64,000 nucleotides of DNA from Capitella teleta. Lineage: Eukaryota > Annelida > Polychaeta > Capitellidae. Position numbers and translations under genes: made by a program. Location: NCBI GenBank assembly GCA_000328365.1, contig KB308724.1, positions 814,909 through 878,908 on the forward strand. The letters are read 5' to 3'. The notes under the pieces were generated by a model. It ran no database searches and was not told the origin of the DNA. It was given only the letters and a program-made list of their open reading frames with translations. Numbering within the stretch: position 1 is the stretch's first letter; the number at the start of each line of letters is the position of its first letter. Positions 37,901-50,800 of the stretch are shown one piece after another.

Positions 37901-39123
37901 AGTGTTTTTATTCACTAAGTTTATCAAGATACTTACTTTTCTGTTAGTCCACAAGCAATAACGACGGTAAAGTTATTGAAGAATGTTGGATTATTTTGCA
38001 GAAGGTTGTCCACAGACTGTATATGAAGATAAAAACAAATTAATTTCCTCGTCAACAACAATTAATTTATTGAAAAATTAGAAGAAGAACACCTCTTCAA
38101 TGAAGTCTCCATTCACATCTTCATTCAACTCGAGAAGAAACTCTGTCGCAGCATGCGCTCTGGACTGGAAAGAACATCATTCACCTCCTCAATTTTATAA
38201 ATTGAGACTAATAATCCTACCTTTCCAATGCTGTCCTTGTCAAGAAAGAAACTGAAAATTGTTATTGAAATTTAAGAGTTTTAGAAGAAAATTCTTTCTT
38301 GAGAGGCTTACTTGTTTCCCACATCTTCTCCGCCAACTTTATTATCATCAATGATTGTGAATGAGCCGACGCCTAGTGGGGAAAAACGAAATTATTATTA
38401 TTAGGTAGGTTTTAGTTATTTTATCAATTATATTCACCAGGAAGAATGAGATTCTTCATGATTTCAGTCCCCGTGGCATTAGCGTTGACCAGGCAGACTT
38501 TAGCCATCTCAAGGGCAGATTGTCCATGATCACCCCACAATCTGAAAGTGAAAGTAGATAAGCATTCATAACTATAATTGACTCTCAAGACCAAACATTA
38601 AAATTCATCCTAACAATTCAACAAAATTAAGCTCAATAAATTATATTTACTTGGGTCAATGCCAGAGGAAATATGATCAATAAAACTCAATTTTCTAAAG
38701 TAGGATTAGGATCATTAGGGACTATACAAATTTATGTATTATACAGTGCAGAGTGTCCAGTCTAACTCAGTAACTGTGAAACTGAGTGACTGACACTGAC
38801 TTTGCTGCATTATGTAGCCATAATCTGTGGGGATGAGCTAGCTGCATTATGTAGCCATAATCTGTGGGGATGAGTCTTGGAACTAGATTAGGGGTGAGCA
38901 ATACGCCAATAGCATAATTCAATAGGAGTCTTCTGTCTTGGAACGAGATCATTAAAACTCAGTTTAACACTGTCACCGAGTTGCAGTGAATTATTGAATG
39001 CATTCGCACGAATGATAACACATTATTAGAATCCAGGTTGATCGCTCACCTCAACTGTCGATCATATTTCTTAGTTTTTTCTCCCGGGTGGCTCTCAGTA
39101 GAAATCTGAGATTGAATTGACAT
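34956..39123 (-). CDS. NAE1: NEDD8-activating enzyme E1 regulatory subunit
   Basis: Twenty coding exons on the minus strand: 39050-39123, 38438-38541, 38312-38372, 38221-38251, 38093-38164, 37937-38016, 37735-37844, 37501-37610, 37382-37444, 37226-37289, 36441-36532, 36333-36392, 36221-36281, 35975-36123, 35865-35921, 35770-35809, 35603-35689, 35403-35545, 35168-35241, 34956-35115. They give 1692 nt, 563 aa (human 534), with phases closing throughout. N-terminal [14 protein letters not shown] and the pseudo-adenylation domain ([25 protein letters not shown]), central [11 protein letters not shown] and the C-terminal [20 protein letters not shown] all match APPBP1. The protein pairs with UBA3 to adenylate NEDD8 and pass it to UBC12 for cullin modification. 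As in the family, this subunit has no catalytic cysteine domain. The extra length is a Ser-rich insert around the 57-nt exon ([14 protein letters not shown]). Confidence 0.97.
38804..38877. repeat. 37-bp tandem duplication in NAE1 intron 1
   Basis: GCTGCATTATGTAGCCATAA followed by TCTGTGGGGATGAG occurs at 38804 and again at 38841, without differences over about 34 bases. Confidence 0.95.
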
Positions 39124-41430
<2,307 letters not shown>

Positions 41431-42261
41431 CAGTAAAAGCTCGTTACAACGACACTCATTACACTGACAAATTCACTTATCAACAGCTTTTTGGTCGAAA
41501 CCGATCTGTCACAATGTTAAAAGCCCGATACACTGACAAAATTCACTGTTCCGACACTGACAGGCAAAACGCCAAACAAATGTGCTTTTAACATTGAAAT
41601 CTAGCTCATTACAATGAGAGGCCGTCGCCTTGAGGTCGCTCATGTTCAATGACACGCGACTGTCTTCGATGTTCACTGACTCACGACGGACGACTCACAT
41701 AAATTAAATTTCTGATGTTGTCGGCATGTTATTGTTGCAATGTTTGCCTAAGCCCTGGTAAAAATATCAAAGATTCAATTTAATGGTTTGTTGGTAAACA
41801 GTTCAGATGTGAACGCCGACGCTGAACAGAGAGAGTAAAATGCACATCTCCCGCTCAATTAAAGCAACGGATAGGTAGCGGTCGCCTTTGTCGGCTTTCA
41901 AAGCGTTATTGTTTGTTTTGATTACAAGTCCTTTGATCGTTGCCAAAGATCGGAAAAATACTCTATGAATATTCAATGAACTCCGGCGACAGAGCAAGCG
42001 CTCGAGATGTGAATTCACTGCTTTTGCAGAAATAAATATGTAAGGCCTAAACTATCCTTCAAATCCATAAAATTGTTCTTCCTTGTTACAACACAGTATG
42101 CATGCTAGGTAACACTACATACAGTAAACCAATAGGCATTATGGGGTGACCATCATGACGGTCAGTCGGTGCGTTATGGGCCAAATTCATTACACTGACA
42201 AATTTGTTACAACGACCGATTTGCCTGAAACCAAACATGTCGTTGTAGTGAGCTTTTACTG
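41431..42261. mobile_element. non-autonomous Tigger/pogo-like DNA transposon (MITE)
   Basis: 831 bp bounded by terminal inverted repeats: left CAGTAAAAGCTCGTTACAAC, right (reverse strand) CAGTAAAAGCTCACTACAAC, 18 of 20 identical. Both ends are flanked by TA, the Tc1/mariner-type target duplication, and begin with CAG as Tigger ends do. Subterminal repeats (CATTACACTGACAAATT at both ends) are present. The longest internal ORF (71 codons) has no transposase similarity, so the copy depended on an autonomous relative. Confidence 0.85.
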
Positions 42262-44063
42262 TAATAATATTAATCAAGACTTTCAATTGTGAATTTCTCA
42301 GAATGACGATATTTGAAGTTTTGGACTTCAAAACGCTGTAACTTCGCAACCCCTTGACCCATTGACCTGTTTTGCCGTGGACCCTCACATATATGGATGC
42401 ATATATCAAAAATGAGAGTGGGTATGAAAAACAGATATAGTGGGGCTGATATTCTTATAATCTAACCATACAGATTTGAACCTGGTGTCAGCAATAACAA
42501 AGGAGAGAGAACTCAGAGAAGTCACAGTGTTGGCGATCAGAGCTGCTGCGGAGAAGAGTGTCAGGGCGAGACACGCAGCATCGGCAGCAATGATATAGTC
42601 AAATACGTGGAAATTATCAAATTGTTTTGAAGAATTCGCTAACCAAGGACGCTGTTTAGTTTTATTTTGACCAAAAAGAAAAGTTATGTCTGATAGAATG
42701 GAACGCTATGGAACGTAGTAAAATCCATTGACATCTTCAAAAATGTTTTGATTTGATTTGCCGATAACAAGCATGCCTGCTTGTTCACAGCTTTGAGCTG
42801 CTCAGAGCTGTGAGGTGAACTTATTATTGCAATATTTCTGGGAATATTTGCCATAAAATTACCCGGCAAAAGGCCTAATGTCCATGATAAGAGGCTTCTC
42901 CAACTATGTATAGAAATTTTTTTCTGGATTTAGTCCGCGCTTTTACCAAAAAACCCTGGTTGTAATCAAAAGTTAACTCCCTCATGAAAGAAAAATAGAG
43001 ATTTGCAAGCAGATCGTACCACCAATGACATGCTCGATCAATGGCAACTCCTCCGTGATATTTTTAGAGCACCTTTTACACACCTTTCACTGCAAAACCT
43101 TTTTTTTCACTGGAATGTTTTTTTGTATTGTTATGTAGATCCTCATTATGTTAGCATAATGCTAGCCCTTTAACTCAACTCTAACAGCTGGGTTGTTTTC
43201 ATTTCTCTGGACGTCTTTCCTAATGATGGCTTTGCCACTTCTGTCTTAAATGTTTGAGCCTGAAATATCAATGTATAAATGACGTTATAAGTTATAGTCG
43301 TTAGTGTAACATGCATATTTTACTCATTATGCACTGCATGATTGCTCTTTGTTGGTTTAAATTCACTTGTTCTAGTCTGCTGAGGAGTCAACACGCATTA
43401 ATTACACCATAATGTGATCCAACAAGGTGTGAGTAGCTTAAGCCAGCTCATAACAGTGCGTTATAATAATGAAGCAGTGAAAAAAAGTCATTAACCTTCC
43501 ACATACATCCATACTAGTACATGTACATATACAGATGTACATATACAGATGATTTTGCATGAAAAAAGTAACGCAATATGCAGGAATGTACATAACTGTA
43601 TATTATTATACAGGATATTTAAACTATAGAATGAGTCCAGAGTTGCCTGCTTTCAAATTGCTTTGGCCATCTCAGTGCAAAAATCTACATCAAAATTGGT
43701 GGTCATGTTGATTACATTTATTCATTTATTTACTTATACATTTTATTATCTGACTTACAAAACAGTGCTGAGCAGACGTGGCGTGTGTTTTGTGTAGAGT
43801 TAGCTTGAATGTTGGCAAGAGCCTCTTGAGCATGGGAAAGAGTGACACGTGGTGTACTGTCACAGCATGTATTCTTCCATTTGCTTTGTTCTCATCATTA
43901 AGGACATCATATTATTTCATGTTCCTAACTGTCAGCAAAAGGCGAGCAAGCAACCTTTGCTGATTTATATCAAGGCGTTATGCAATTTCTTAATCCGTTA
44001 TTAAAAGCTTTAAGCTGTTAAATGGAGATGGAGCAGGAAGAGGATTTTAAATCAGCTCGTGAG
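42262..44063. other. intergenic, no gene seen
   Basis: Scattered short repeats such as ATGTACATATACAG (43528 and following, twice). No coding exon supported. Confidence 0.5.
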
Positions 44064-44123
44064 GCACTAATATAATACTTTTAGTATCAGAGTGCCGTAA
44101 AACTCCACCCATTCATTCATTCA
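44064..44123 (+). mobile_element. 60-bp truncated retroposon insertion with target-site duplication
   Basis: TTAAATCAGCTCGTGAG occurs at 44047-44063 and again at 44124-44140, exactly bracketing 60 bases that end in GTGCCGTAAAACTCCACCC followed by CATT repeats. This is the structure of a severely 5'-truncated LINE/SINE insertion with its 3' tail. GCCGTAAAAC is shared with the 3' ends at 19982 and 27887. Confidence 0.85.
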
Positions 44124-44140
44124 TTAAATCAGCTCGTGAG

Positions 44141-45359
44141 CGGCCAAGCCGTGAAAACTTCCACGCAAGCATGAATGTCCAACTAACTCCAGGTCGTTTA
44201 ACACAGGGTCAAGTGTGAGCCAGACCAATAATGACTGGTCCCTGGTTGCATTGTGCAGGTAGTCGCTGAATAAAGGGTCACTTACATGTTAAAGTGGTAG
44301 GGCAGATTTTAAGGTGGTCGCTGACAACAGGTGGTTTCTAACACAGGTTTTACAGTATACATTGACTGGGTATGGTGAAAATTGGGCGTAAACAATCACA
44401 TGTAGGCAGGCAGTGAACAAGATCAGAGAGAGGTATCCGAAACCAAGTCAACTTTACAGGGAGTTTCATGATGTAAAACTATGAGTTTCCCATTTCTGCA
44501 GATCCTGTAAGACTGCTGATGATCCGACATCCCACGTCTACTGCTTAGAAGAACGTTACACGTCGATGCAACAGTCCCTGGCTACGATGACTGCAGATAT
44601 CATCCAAATCCTGAAGCCTTTCAAACTCTGGTACAAAGGATCGAGGAAGTCACTGCCCTCCTATTCCAGAGCTGTCTAATCACCATCTCTCCAGTACAAT
44701 GACTCCATACCTTCACAATTACTTGCCATGGTTGCAAGCAACAGCCATTAATAGAGATGCAAGTACCCTCTATAGAACAGCAACTACATATGATGAAGAA
44801 CAGGCATCATGTTTACTGCAAGTGCAAGGTAGTCACCGGTAACAGCACTGATGGTGGGCATCTGAGGGAAGGACCGGAGGCCAGCAGAGACTTGTGCATC
44901 TTCCATATTGATGAATCATGCACTTCAAGGTATTCTTAGCATCCCAAAATTGTATGCTATATAAATCTCTATTGTGTCTCATGAGGACGGCAAGTTCAAA
45001 TCATTCAAAGTTAAAATTCCATTGAATATGTACACTCTGTATGTACACACATGTATTATATACTAAGTACATAATTTTATGAAATATAGACAAGGCAAAA
45101 CACACAATAGCTTTATTAAAGGAGATAGACAGCAAATAAAAAACACAAAACATCCTGGGGCACACTTATGGCTGATAGAGCCTCACTGTATGTCGGGTAG
45201 ATGTCTTGCATCATTTTTTATCCAAACAGCAGCGCCAACCGACACTTTCTTGGGCCGTCTCTGTTGGCGCCTCCAGACAAGCACATCATGCTTACAAAAT
45301 AGCAATTATCAATAGCAACTTGTTTTAATACTTAATGGTTAATACTAGGTAGGTAGCTC
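44141..45359. other. intergenic with transposon-like debris
   Basis: Around 44290-44350 the sequence GGTGGTCGCTGACAACAGG and AACACAGGTTTTACAGTA looks like one end of another cut-and-paste element (GGTCGCT subrepeats, TACAGTA end). Its partner end was not found. Confidence 0.4.
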
Positions 45360-45547
45360 AGGTGAGCCCCTCATCAACACCGATCTCAAACACTGATTCA
45401 CTCTCCAGCAGTGTTTTCATGGCTGACACGGGCACCCAGATCAATGTGATCCCAGCTGCCCCATCGAATCACAAGACATACAGAATCAATGCTCCACTAA
45501 AGCTTCAGAAGGTTAACAGTTCACCTATATATACATTGGCAGCTTGA
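45360..45547 (+). mobile_element. LTR retrotransposon fossil, protease region
   Basis: A short translated piece resembles the retropepsin region of Ty3/Gypsy-type elements (ADTGTQINVIP core). No long terminal repeats, reverse transcriptase or integrase were recognised nearby. It is an old, broken remnant of one element part. Confidence 0.55.
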
Positions 45548-46524
45548 TATGTGACACATATTTAGAAGTATCCACGAGTATTTCATATCAGACACGAGTA
45601 TTTAATGCATGTGCATGTACATGTATAAGCACTGCAGCCGATCTGAGCCAGCCGGGAAAAAACAGTTAGTCGGCCACAAAAAGGTCGGCTGATGGACTAG
45701 CCAGCCGAAAAAGGCCTCAGCCAGCCTCAAGTCAATTGACTGGCTGGCTTCATGGTCTGATTATTACGATATATCATTGGACTACACGATTCCTCACGTC
45801 CAGGCATTTTGTCGTCAAATGGTTCTTATCTCATTCACTCAGAAGCCATCTTGGATAATTTTATCCACGAATTAGTAAAAGAGAAGAACTGAAATATAAA
45901 ACTCTCTTTTTGCATTCACGGTAGGATACAGGGTATTTAAAAAACGTTTAATGTCCGGAACACCTATAAGTCAAGTTTAAATATCTCACACACTGTTCCA
46001 TAATTCTAAAGTCGAGGTTCTCAACTTCGCGATCGAAACCAAACGCCACTTGATTCGATTGAATGACTGCTGGATTTTACGCGAACGTGTTGCGAGCAAA
46101 AACAATTTATATTCCACAATTTAGACATCAATTCATGAATTAAATTGTTGATGACCTGGTGCTGATGTGCTTCTGCCTTAATTAGATGTGACCGTCATTT
46201 GCCACAAATCCAATTGAGCTGTCATAACCTCAAGTTGAATCAAATTCATCATTGATGATTGATCTCAGATCGGTCTTCGGATCATTTCATAAAATAAATA
46301 ATTCCTGAAATTGGAAAAAAAAAAAAAAAAAAAAAAAACAAAAAAACAACTTCACAAACAAGGCTAAAGAAAACTTCCACTGTTTACAGACTTGTCTCAG
46401 CTGATCTGCATTTGACTTGCTGATGTTGTTCGTGTGATCGCAACAACATTAAAGCGACTTCTATAATAAATCACTGAGCAATTCTATTTCGGACCAAGAA
46501 CACATTGCTACTGGCGCTAACACA
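45548..46524. other. intergenic, URM1 upstream region
   Basis: Poly-A tract near 46315-46338. No gene seen. The last 100 bases are the promoter-proximal region of URM1. Confidence 0.5.
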
Positions 46525-46824
46525 ATGTCATTGAACCTGAAACTGGAATTCAGCGGAGGAGCTGAATTACTCGTGAATAAAGTGAAGAACCATGATATCA
46601 CTCTACCTATATCTTCAAAGCTATGGACCCTTCGTGGGTTACTCGATTGGATCAAGGACAATTTGTTAGCGGAACGACCGGAGCTCTTCATTCAGGGGGG
46701 CAGTGTGCGCCCTGGAATCTTGGTTCTTGTGAATGACGCAGATTGGGAACTTTTAGGAGAACTAGAGTATGAACTGCAGGACAACGATCACATTGTGTTC
46801 ATTTCTACTCTTCATGGCGGATAA
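46525..46824 (+). CDS. URM1: ubiquitin-related modifier 1
   Basis: A single uninterrupted exon of 99 aa, near the usual family length (human 101). The beta-grasp fold motifs are present: [12 protein letters not shown], the helix [33 protein letters not shown] and the C-terminal FISTLHGG. The terminal Gly-Gly is the residue pair activated by UBA4/MOCS3 to a thiocarboxylate. The product serves both as sulfur carrier for 2-thiolation of tRNA wobble uridines and as a protein modifier in the cytosol. All expected motifs are intact, so it is not an obvious dead copy. Absence of introns among intron-rich neighbours hints at either natural compactness or a retained retrocopy. Confidence 0.96.
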   Translation: MSLNLKLEFSGGAELLVNKVKNHDITLPISSKLWTLRGLLDWIKDNLLAERPELFIQGGSVRPGILVLVNDADWELLGELEYELQDNDHIVFISTLHGG

Positions 46825-46837
46825 CAATATTGTTTCT

Positions 46838-46850
46838 AATAAATAATAAA
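46838..46850 (+). promoter_or_regulatory. URM1 polyadenylation signals
   Basis: Two AATAAA hexamers (46838 and 46845) start 14 and 21 bases after the stop codon, implying a very short 3' UTR. Confidence 0.7.
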
Positions 46851-46859
46851 TATTCATTA

Positions 46860-47860
46860 TTTTTCTCTTCAGAGTGATTTTTTGATAGCGTTTTTTTTTT
46901 TATTACCGTATTGTCCCGGATAAAACTACACTCCCCACCTTTTTCAAACCTGGCATTGATTATCTCGCTTTCACCCCGCTAGAGCCAAGGTATTTCAGCT
47001 GCAATGACAGTGCTTGCACTCTCCATTCAACTATTAAGTACAGAGCAAGCATAAGGCAATGTCAATTTGTCAAGTTGTTTGGCCTATATTCAGGAGAAGT
47101 TTCAAAAAGCATGCAAATGTCACACAGAGACAGCTTGCTGCCTGTCGATATCACGATGCGTATTCCTTATCCGTGCAGGAATTTTTGTTCCTTGTAAAAC
47201 ACTGTAAATAAAATCCTTAGCATAGAACCATAAATACTCATACAGATTACTAGTGTCTTCCATTGAACTGTCACCTGACGCCATGCAAGTCTTCTAGCTA
47301 TGCAGAATGTGGTTTTAAACATTACATGACCATTGGCCATGCACCAACGTTCCTCCTGCGGATTTACAAGGCGGTGTTTGTGGAGTAGGGTTGTATTGGG
47401 AATCAGGCTGACATGCCCTCATCCTTAACGCACTGCGATTGTAATCGAGACAATACAGAATTATTATTTTTATTATTATCATTATTATTATAAAAATGTA
47501 AAAAATTTATAGCAACTCCTTTTAGGTTTGATTTAGGATTTGATAGGTACTACTAAAGTTTTATTATTAGTACATAGTTGAGCATGGTTACTTGTAAGGA
47601 CATCTTTGTGTTGAGTTGGTGTGGCAAGCCTCATATGCAATGTTTGTTTTATGTTGAATTTTTTTATAACAATCAATTTGACACAGAGCTATGTTTTGCA
47701 TAATGCCAGCATAAGATGAAGGATATTGAAACAGTATTGTCAAATACAATTAATTCACTATTGATGCAACAATAGAAAGCAAAATTGTTACTGCTGGGCA
47801 TTGATGTTCTTGTTTACTGAGCACAAGTTTCTGGAATTCATGAATTCTGAACCTTTGCAG
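46860..47860. other. intergenic, ZFAT upstream region
   Basis: No gene seen. A splice acceptor ends at 47860 (TTTGCAG), so a non-coding first exon of ZFAT probably lies in or upstream of this stretch. Confidence 0.5.
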
Positions 47861-47877
47861 GATGCTGCACTGAAGAA

Positions 47878-50800
47878 ATGTCAAATGACATTTTCATTTG
47901 TGGAGATTGCCAGACAATCTTCGATGACCTATCTCAGTTTGTGACGCACAAGAAAGATGGTTGCCAAGGGGTCAGGACCCAAGTGCAAGAGGTCACGGGA
48001 GGTCAAGAAGGAGAGAGCAGCGTTTCCAGTCAGATTTACATCATCCAGGTGAGAAGTTAAAATTAATTAAATTCAAACTATAATTATTCTTAATTCCGTT
48101 TCATCAATACCCGACCTCATCAATCAATTCTCTTAACGCATATAAAGCTGATTTGTATTCATTAATATTATGATATTATCTATAAACAAACAGCTCATGT
48201 GTATTTATGTAGTCATTGTGGTGCATTCAGTGTTCAATTATCCAACCGAAAGATGTAAAACTCTTTGTCTCGTTATGATTAGACGCCATCGATGGACACC
48301 GAGGCGTGCAGCATGGAGGAAGATGGCATGAATGCCGAACACCCAGTCACAGAGTATGAGGTTCATGACGAACGAGAGGAAGGAGAAGTTGATCCTATGG
48401 AGGTTCAAGTGAAGGGAGATGAGGAGGAGATGTTGGAGGCGAAACAGGAGGAGGAGGCGGAGGGGGAGGTGATCCCCTCTCAGCATGGTAAGTGCAAGCG
48501 CACTCTCCTCTTATTTTAATCAGGTTGCGTAAGAAAGTTTGAATTACCGTATAACCCGTAATTCATTTCAGTTGAGCTCGTCCCAGTTGAAAGTGGCAAC
48601 TCCTCCGGTTTGCAAATCATTGTTAAACAGAGGAAACTAGAACCAGTGACTAGAACAGGTTTTGATTTATCCACAAACATAGAAAATATGTAGATATCTT
48701 GAATCAGGGAAGAAACGAGGAAGACCAAGGAAAGTTGTTAAGGAAGCAACCAAGGAAGAAATTATTCCCACCCCACCGCAGAAACCCCCTCCACCCGAAA
48801 GAGGTGAGATTTTTGTTGTTTGATTCTCGATCATATTTAATTAATTAATTAATTTTATTAATTAATTAATTTCTTTGTCTCGGTAGGGGTTGATGGAATG
48901 TATCATTGTGCTGAGTGCAAGAAAGCCTATCGCAAGGAGCGGCACCTGCTCACCCACAAGTGCATGGGAAGCGGAGACTACCTGGACATCATGAATAAGG
49001 ACGCGGTGGCCGCCCATAGTGACATCGACGACGATGACGGCGACGATGAATACGAATACGTGCAGGAAGAGGATTACAGGTGAGGTTTATTTTGGTGGTT
49101 TTAATTTTCTTGAATATTCATGATTCGTTGGCAGAGTTCAACCAAGGGGTCGAGGGAGAGGCAGAGGTCGGCCGAGGGGAAGGCCTCGAGGGGGCTTCAC
49201 TCCGAGGGGCGTGGTTTACATGCGAGCAAAGAAGGCGGAAATCATGCCGGACGAAGAGCAAACTGAGAAATCTGAGATGAACATTCAGCCGGAAGCCCCG
49301 TCAGTGCTGATTGAAGAAAGCGCGGATCCAGATAAAGACCAATTGCCGCCTACACCCAAGAAATCACGTGTACGACATGAGTTGCCAATTTTCCTCACAG
49401 AGGAAGATAAGATGGCTTTCGAGGAGAGCTTAAGCGTGGATTTTGAGAACGAAGTCGCTCACCTGTACAGCGTGCACGTCATAGAGCAGAATGTCAACGA
49501 GAATGCTCCTCAAGCCACTACTAGGTCAAGCAACTTCTTGAATGTTTTCTCGTGCAACGTTTGCTCGAAGGTCTTTATGGCTCTGTCGCAAGTTAAGACA
49601 CACTGCTTGTCACACACAGATCTCCGGCCTTACAAGTGTATAAAGTGTGATTATGCAACCAACTGCAAGGGAAACCTCTACACCCACATGCGCAAACACA
49701 CCGGCCAGCTGTACAAATGCGATCAGTGTGAATTCCGCTCGGCCAACAGGACTCACCTGGTTGAACACGAAGCGACACATCGCCCAGAGAAGCATGCATG
49801 TGTTCTGTGTAGGAAGGAGTACAACACGTTTAAATCTATGCTGAACCACGTGCGCAAATACCACGACAACTCGAAGGAAGGAAGGACTCTCCTTGAATCG
49901 CTGCAAGGGAAGCAGAAGAAGGCGCCAGCCATGCTGCATCAATGCCACGTCTGCAACCGCAAGTTCAAGAAGAAAATTGATCGCGATCGCCATTTGTTTG
50001 TGCACAATATCCGAGATAGCGACGGTGGGGTCTACGTCTGCAAGCTGTGTAACCACGCCAGCGTGCGTCGCGAATACTTCCTCAAGCACGTTGCGAGGCA
50101 TCGCATCATCTATCGATGCTCGCTGTGTTTAACCGAGTTCCCTAGCTGCCAGAAACTCAACGACCATCTCCTGAGTGCTCACGAGGAGTGCAGTTCTGAT
50201 CAGGCGAACCTGCAAAGCGCTTTTGAGGAGTCAATCAAATCGAGCGTGTTTCTCCCGGAGCCTGATGGTTCCCTGGATGGGTGGTTGGAAGGAACCGTCA
50301 AAGTGGAAAGTGAACCCAAGGAGGACGAGGAGTCGGCTGAGCCGGCTGAGTCAGCTGAGCCGGCTGAGTCAGCTGAGCCGGCTGAGTTGGCTGATTCGCT
50401 GATACTCAAGCAACAGGGTCCTCTTCCTTTGTTGTCTGAAGACTCGACCGTTTCGACTGAATCCACTCTCGCTTTTGAGGGTTTCTCTGAGCTCGGCTAT
50501 AAATCAATGACGCTTGAGATTTTCTCCAAACTACGTGAAACTTTTGGTCAAGAGGAATGCGAATTCTGTGGTCGGCTGTTTTTCTACAAGAACGATTACT
50601 CGACGCACATCAGAACGCACACCGGTATGTTTGATTTTGTGGTTTTATTTTTTGAAAAAAACAAAATTTTTATTTTGTGTTTCTGATCAGGAGATAAACC
50701 TTTCAAATGTAACGAGTGTGACTTCCGATCCAACAACAAAGAAACCCTGAGGCAGCACATTGAGAGGGACCATCGTAACGTCTGCTACATGTGTAATGAG

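Noticed and set aside
42475-42600. Open helical-looking segment after a CAG acceptor-like site
   Set aside because: Too short, with no partner exon and no recognised domain.
49593-50101. Minus-strand ORFs under the ZFAT zinc-finger exon
   Set aside because: Shadow frames of a strongly conserved sense coding exon.
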